This document shows positions 60,635 to 64,000 of a stretch of DNA of 64,000 nucleotides, one piece after another. The notes under the pieces were generated by a model. It was not told the DNA's origin and did not search any database. It was given only the letters and a program-made list of their open reading frames with translations. Made by a program: the position numbers and the translations under genes. Every line of letters starts with the position of its first letter. The first letter of the stretch is position 1. The stretch spans positions 32,477-96,476 of the forward strand of contig JAYVSZ010000003.1 in the NCBI GenBank assembly GCA_043774925.1. The letters run 5' to 3'. This stretch comes from JAYVSZ01 sp043774925. GTDB taxonomy: Bacteria > Pseudomonadota > Gammaproteobacteria > Burkholderiales > Methylophilaceae.

Positions 60635-62764
60635 ATGAACCAACCTGTAGATTCTGGTGTTAAAACCTTCCACGGCGGCTGCCCGCACGATTGCCCCGAT
60701 ACTTGCAGCATGGTGTATACGGTGCAAAATGGAAAACTTCTCAGCGTGACTGGCAACAAAGAGCACCCGATGACGCGCGGCGGCTTGTGCGTCAAATTGC
60801 ACGATTACGAAAAACGCCATTATCACCCCGACCGTTTGCTGTACCCCATGAAACGCACTGGGCCCAAGGGCAGCAAGCAATTCAAGCGCATTTCTTGGGA
60901 TGAAGCTTTAGACGAAATTTCGAGCAAATGGAAAAAAATTATTGCCGAAGATGGTCCGCAGGCGATTTTGCCAGTGAGTTATTTGGGCAACCAAGGCTTG
61001 GTGCACGGCTTGAATGGCGGTGATGCGTTTTTTAACCGCATGGGGGCGACGGTTTGTGAAAGAACTTTTTGTGGCGAAGGCTCATGTACCGCATGGTTGC
61101 TCACTGTGGGGCCGACTGCAGGCGTTGACCCTGAAAGTTTCTGCCATTCAAAATATATCGTGATTTGGGCGTGCAATTCGGTTTCTACCAACTTGCACCA
61201 CTGGCACATTGTAAAAGAGGCGCAAAAACGCGGCGCAAAAGTGGTGGTGATTGATGCGTATGCCTCGCGCACCGCGAAAGAAGCTGATTGGCACATTGCG
61301 CCCAAGCCCGGCACCGATGGCGCGCTGGCGATGGCGATGATGCACGTGATTATTGAAGAAGGCTTGCAAGACCAAGACTATGTGGACCAGCATACAATCG
61401 GCTACAAAGAGCTGGCTGCGCGTGCCAAAACCCGCACGCCAGAATGGGCAGAAAAAATTACGGGCATTCCAGCGGATGATATTCGCAAATTTGCGCGTGA
61501 ATATGCCACCACGCCACCTGCAGCTATCCGCGTGGGTGTTGCGTTGGAGCGCAGTTATGGCGGCAGCCAAGCCATTCGCGCGGTCACATGTTTGCCTGCG
61601 CTCATAGGCGCTTGGCGCCATGTCGGCGGTGGCATTTTGCAGTTTCCCGTGTGGGAGCACCCCTACAAATTCGATGTGATTTGTCGCCCAGATTTAATCC
61701 CAGAAGGCACGCAAGTGGTGAATATTCTGCAACTTGGCCGCGCGCTTACGGGTGAGCTTGATTTAAAAACGCCGATTAAATCGCTGATGGTGTGGAACAC
61801 CAACCCAGTCACACAGTCGCCCGAAACTGATAAAGTGGTCAAAGGCTTGGAGCGTGAAGATATATTTACCGTTGCGGCAGATCACTTTTTGTCTGATACA
61901 GCCTCTTACGCCGATATTGTGCTGCCAGCCGCCATGGGCGCGGAGTATGAAGATATGGTGCTTTCGTGGGGGCATATGTACCTCACTTATAATGCAAAAG
62001 CGATTGAGCCGCCAGGCGAGGCGATTCCCAATAATGATATTTTCCGCCGTTTGGCAGCATTGATGGGCTTTAAAGAAGATAACTTTAAATGGAGCGATTC
62101 TGAATGCCTAGAAAACTACGTGGCTTGGGATTCGCCCGCGTGTAAAGGTATTGATTTAGCCTATTTGCGCAAACACGGCTTTGCGCGGCTGGCGATGGAT
62201 AACAAAGATAACCGCGCGCCACATAAAAATGGCAACTTCCCGACCCCGACTGGTAAATGCATGTTTATGGTAGAAGGCGCAAAAAACTTTGTGGCAGGGC
62301 CTTTCCGCCAAATGTACGATGGCTTTCAACCAGGTGAAGATTTAGACCCGCTGCCAGACCATTTGGCATCGCGCGAAAGCCCAGAAAGCAACCCAGCGCT
62401 TGCAGCCAAATATCCGCTTAATATTTTAACGCCCAAAAGTCATGGCTTTTTAAACTCATGCTACGCCAATGTGGCCGAGAAAATTAAAAATCAAGGTGAA
62501 CAATTTGTGATGATGAACGCGGTAGATGCTGACAAACGCAAGGTAAAAGATGGTGATAAAGTAAAAGTATTTAACGACCGCGGCGAGTTTGAAGCAGTTG
62601 CCAGAATCACCAAAGACGTCAACTCTGGTGTGGTTGTAACAACGCTAGGCTATTGGCGACAGCTTAACAAAGGCACGGTAAATAGCGTAAGCCCCGCCGA
62701 GTTTGGCGATATGGGCAACTCGAATGTGGTATGTGATAGCTTGGTTGAGGTGGGTTTGGTTTAG
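60635..62764 (+). CDS. Molybdopterin-dependent oxidoreductase (single-subunit)
   Basis: A 709-residue protein of the DMSO-reductase superfamily. The N-terminus has a [4Fe-4S] motif beginning CPHDCPDTC with the fourth Cys in GGLCVK, then the Mo-bisPGD domains (SWDEALDEI, VWNTNPVTQSPE) and the C-terminal molydopterin-binding domain. The start at ATG 60635 has GAGGAG upstream. No twin-arginine signal and no adjacent small electron-transfer subunit are present, so it is likely cytoplasmic. Substrate unknown; formate, nitrate or thiosulfate-type activity cannot be assigned. Confidence 0.9.
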   Translation: MNQPVDSGVKTFHGGCPHDCPDTCSMVYTVQNGKLLSVTGNKEHPMTRGGLCVKLHDYEKRHYHPDRLLYPMKRTGPKGSKQFKRISWDEALDEISSKWKKIIAEDGPQAILPVSYLGNQGLVHGLNGGDAFFNRMGATVCERTFCGEGSCTAWLLTVGPTAGVDPESFCHSKYIVIWACNSVSTNLHHWHIVKEAQKRGAKVVVIDAYASRTAKEADWHIAPKPGTDGALAMAMMHVIIEEGLQDQDYVDQHTIGYKELAARAKTRTPEWAEKITGIPADDIRKFAREYATTPPAAIRVGVALERSYGGSQAIRAVTCLPALIGAWRHVGGGILQFPVWEHPYKFDVICRPDLIPEGTQVVNILQLGRALTGELDLKTPIKSLMVWNTNPVTQSPETDKVVKGLEREDIFTVAADHFLSDTASYADIVLPAAMGAEYEDMVLSWGHMYLTYNAKAIEPPGEAIPNNDIFRRLAALMGFKEDNFKWSDSECLENYVAWDSPACKGIDLAYLRKHGFARLAMDNKDNRAPHKNGNFPTPTGKCMFMVEGAKNFVAGPFRQMYDGFQPGEDLDPLPDHLASRESPESNPALAAKYPLNILTPKSHGFLNSCYANVAEKIKNQGEQFVMMNAVDADKRKVKDGDKVKVFNDRGEFEAVARITKDVNSGVVVTTLGYWRQLNKGTVNSVSPAEFGDMGNSNVVCDSLVEVGLV

Positions 62765-63093
62765 TGGTGTTAAATCGCTTCCAAACAATGGTTTTAGTGT
62801 TGTTTCTACCATGTTTGGTTTATGCACATGGTGGAAGAACAAATGCTGAGGGTTGCCATAATGACAGAAAAAATGGAGGTTATCATTGTCATGGCGGAGG
62901 TTCGGTTAGCACCCCAGTACAGTTAAAACAGAGTAATATGGGGTCAAATACGAGTTCAGGCTGTGGCAGTAAGAGTAGGTGTGGGGAAATGGACTCATGT
63001 GATGAAGCTCTGCATTACTTGAATGATTGTGGAGTTTCTCGTTTGGATGGTGACAATGACGGCACTCCGTGTGAGAGTATTTGTGGTAACTAA
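62764..63093 (+). CDS. Secreted YHYH-type and Excalibur-domain protein
   Basis: A 109-residue secreted protein: signal peptide (FLPCLVYA), a His-rich motif (NGGYHCHGGG) similar to YHYH domains, a Ser-rich linker, and a C-terminal Excalibur-type calcium loop (DGDNDGTPCE) with paired Cys. The GTG at 62764 overlaps the oxidoreductase stop; ATG 62788 would leave a very short signal peptide. Such proteins are usually extracytoplasmic and metal binding, function unknown. Confidence 0.7.
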   Translation: MVLNRFQTMVLVLFLPCLVYAHGGRTNAEGCHNDRKNGGYHCHGGGSVSTPVQLKQSNMGSNTSSGCGSKSRCGEMDSCDEALHYLNDCGVSRLDGDNDGTPCESICGN

Positions 63094-63127
63094 CCAGCGG
63101 CTCGTTGAATTAAATGATAGGGTTTAG

Positions 63128-63718
63128 ATGAATTCAAAATTAGTAATTACATTTATTTTTTTGTATATTGTGGGAACAATACGAGCATTCGCTGGCGGAT
63201 ACGACCCTTGCTCAGACTACCCAATTAATTATGGCTTGTGGGCTATTCTATTTTGTGTGGTTTTTGTTGTTAGTTTCATTATTGCTAAAAACTTAAACTG
63301 TTTTAAGCAATATCCAATTTTAGTTTCAAGTTTATTACTTACATTAATTTTAATCATTATATTCGTGAATATTCCTTTTGTTAAAAATCATCTTGAAAAT
63401 GATTATCAACAAAAATTAAATTGTTTTTCCCCTTCACCTAATGTCTCGACTTCAGAGCCAGAGCTTGTGGGAGTGCCTCAACAGCCTAAAATGTACCTTC
63501 GTGAAGAATTTGAGGCGCTAATCGTAAACAAAAAGCAAGAAGAAGTTCTTGGTCTTTTAGGAGCGCCATATTCAACATCTAAAAACGGTGGAACTGAATA
63601 TTGGTATTACCATGAAAAAACTATAGACCCAATAACGCAAAAAGCCGACTATACAGTTCAATTGATATTTGAACTTACGGACGGTTATATAGTGGTTAAT
63701 TCTGTTAATTTTAACTAA
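63128..63718 (+). CDS. AT-rich membrane protein with BamE/SmpA-like end, unknown
   Basis: A 196-residue protein with an N-terminal signal-like segment, two membrane helices (about residues 37-55 and 65-85), and a C-terminal domain resembling the BamE/OmlA fold (VLGLLGAPYSTSKNGGTEYWYYH). The function is not recognised. It is strikingly AT-rich compared with the neighbours, which together with the adjacent secreted protein suggests an acquired pair. Confidence 0.65.
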   Translation: MNSKLVITFIFLYIVGTIRAFAGGYDPCSDYPINYGLWAILFCVVFVVSFIIAKNLNCFKQYPILVSSLLLTLILIIIFVNIPFVKNHLENDYQQKLNCFSPSPNVSTSEPELVGVPQQPKMYLREEFEALIVNKKQEEVLGLLGAPYSTSKNGGTEYWYYHEKTIDPITQKADYTVQLIFELTDGYIVVNSVNFN

Positions 63719-63719
63719 G

Positions 63720-64000
63720 TTCTTGTAATTCGCATTTTGCAAGGTGTTAAGTTGTCGCGCGCGACTGGCGACCCTATTTCTTTTGTGTAGCCAAAAGAAA
63801 TAGGGGAAAGAAAAGGCTACCCCGCTGCCGCTTTATCCTTCGGTCTTAGCGCCGCATCTGCGTGGCGACTGCGGAACTCGTGCTTTCAGCACTCAAACAG
63901 TCCTTGCCGCCTGCCATCTGCCGCTCAAGCCTCAGGCGCGGCAAGCCAGTATTTGGCTTCCCCAATTTGCTAAGCCACTAAAGTGGCAAGCAAAGTGTGA
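63720..64000. repeat. Structured intergenic sequence at the right edge
   Basis: 281 bases with no gene. It starts with a perfect palindrome GTCGCGCGCGAC (63754-63765), then a strong hairpin CCCTATTTCTTTTG, loop TGTAGC, CAAAAGAAATAGGG (63772-63805), followed by GC-rich sequence with several small hairpins (for example GTGCTTTCAGCAC). The style matches long intergenic repeats seen in many betaproteobacteria. It may continue past the window. Confidence 0.55.

Noticed and set aside
1..64000. tRNA, rRNA, CRISPR array, transposase or prophage genes
   Set aside because: No cloverleaf, rRNA-like stretch, regularly spaced repeats or recombinase genes were recognised by eye; a covariance-model search was not possible here.

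Overview
The window comes from a betaproteobacterium, most likely of the Methylophilaceae type (Methylotenera or Methylophilus relatives). This rests on gene order and protein resemblance, not on a database search. The supporting features are a complete division and cell-wall cluster in the usual proteobacterial order, SlmA next to argB, a tkt-gap-pgk glycolytic/ribulose-phosphate block, an rsxABCDGE-nth block, the dapA-bamC-MBL block, and moderate GC with AT-rich patches where accessory genes sit. I see no rRNA, tRNA, CRISPR array, transposase or prophage.

Layout. Positions 2-15937 hold the division and cell-wall (dcw) cluster: the 3' part of ftsI, then murE, murF, mraY, murD, ftsW, murG, murC, murB, ddl, ftsQ, ftsA and ftsZ, mostly with 4-base start/stop overlaps. 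lpxC, a small membrane protein, a soluble lytic transglycosylase, an NDUFA9-like epimerase and cca continue rightwards to 21339. Positions 21343-26208 are leftward: slmA, a HAD nucleotidase, argB, an argA that carries an N-terminal XRE DNA-binding domain, and rsmE. Positions 26499-29660 are a mixed accessory block. Positions 29912-35977 carry tkt, gap, pgk, purC, a YkvA-like gene and ppa. A VIT-type transporter, the proton-pumping pyrophosphatase hppA and dciA run leftward, then an M23 peptidase, secA and a DUF1289 gene run rightward to 43539.

Positions 43579-54296 are one long leftward gene train. It starts with rsxABCDGE and nth, passes through a FIST protein and a DUF1841 protein, and ends in a compact metal/stress module: an ECF sigma factor, a small zinc-type anti-sigma factor, a secreted peptide precursor with six cysteines in GKCG, GKCS, GTCH and GSCH contexts, a DUF692 (MNIO) enzyme and its DUF2063 partner. 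This is a bufferin/HvfA-like RiPP system under its own sigma factor and is the most interesting system in the window.

The right end has dapA, bamC and an MBL hydrolase (rightward), an Ala-rich lipoprotein, a short secretin-like protein, a PLD-like unknown and roxA (leftward), then a stand-alone molybdopterin oxidoreductase, a YHYH/Excalibur secreted protein and an AT-rich membrane protein. A structured intergenic repeat closes the window.

Several repeat families are scattered through the window: a 71-bp intergenic pair, three GTCATTC-ended palindromic elements, a REP-like insertion inside rsmE, and an exact 15-mer that occurs five times, always sense and always in the same reading frame.
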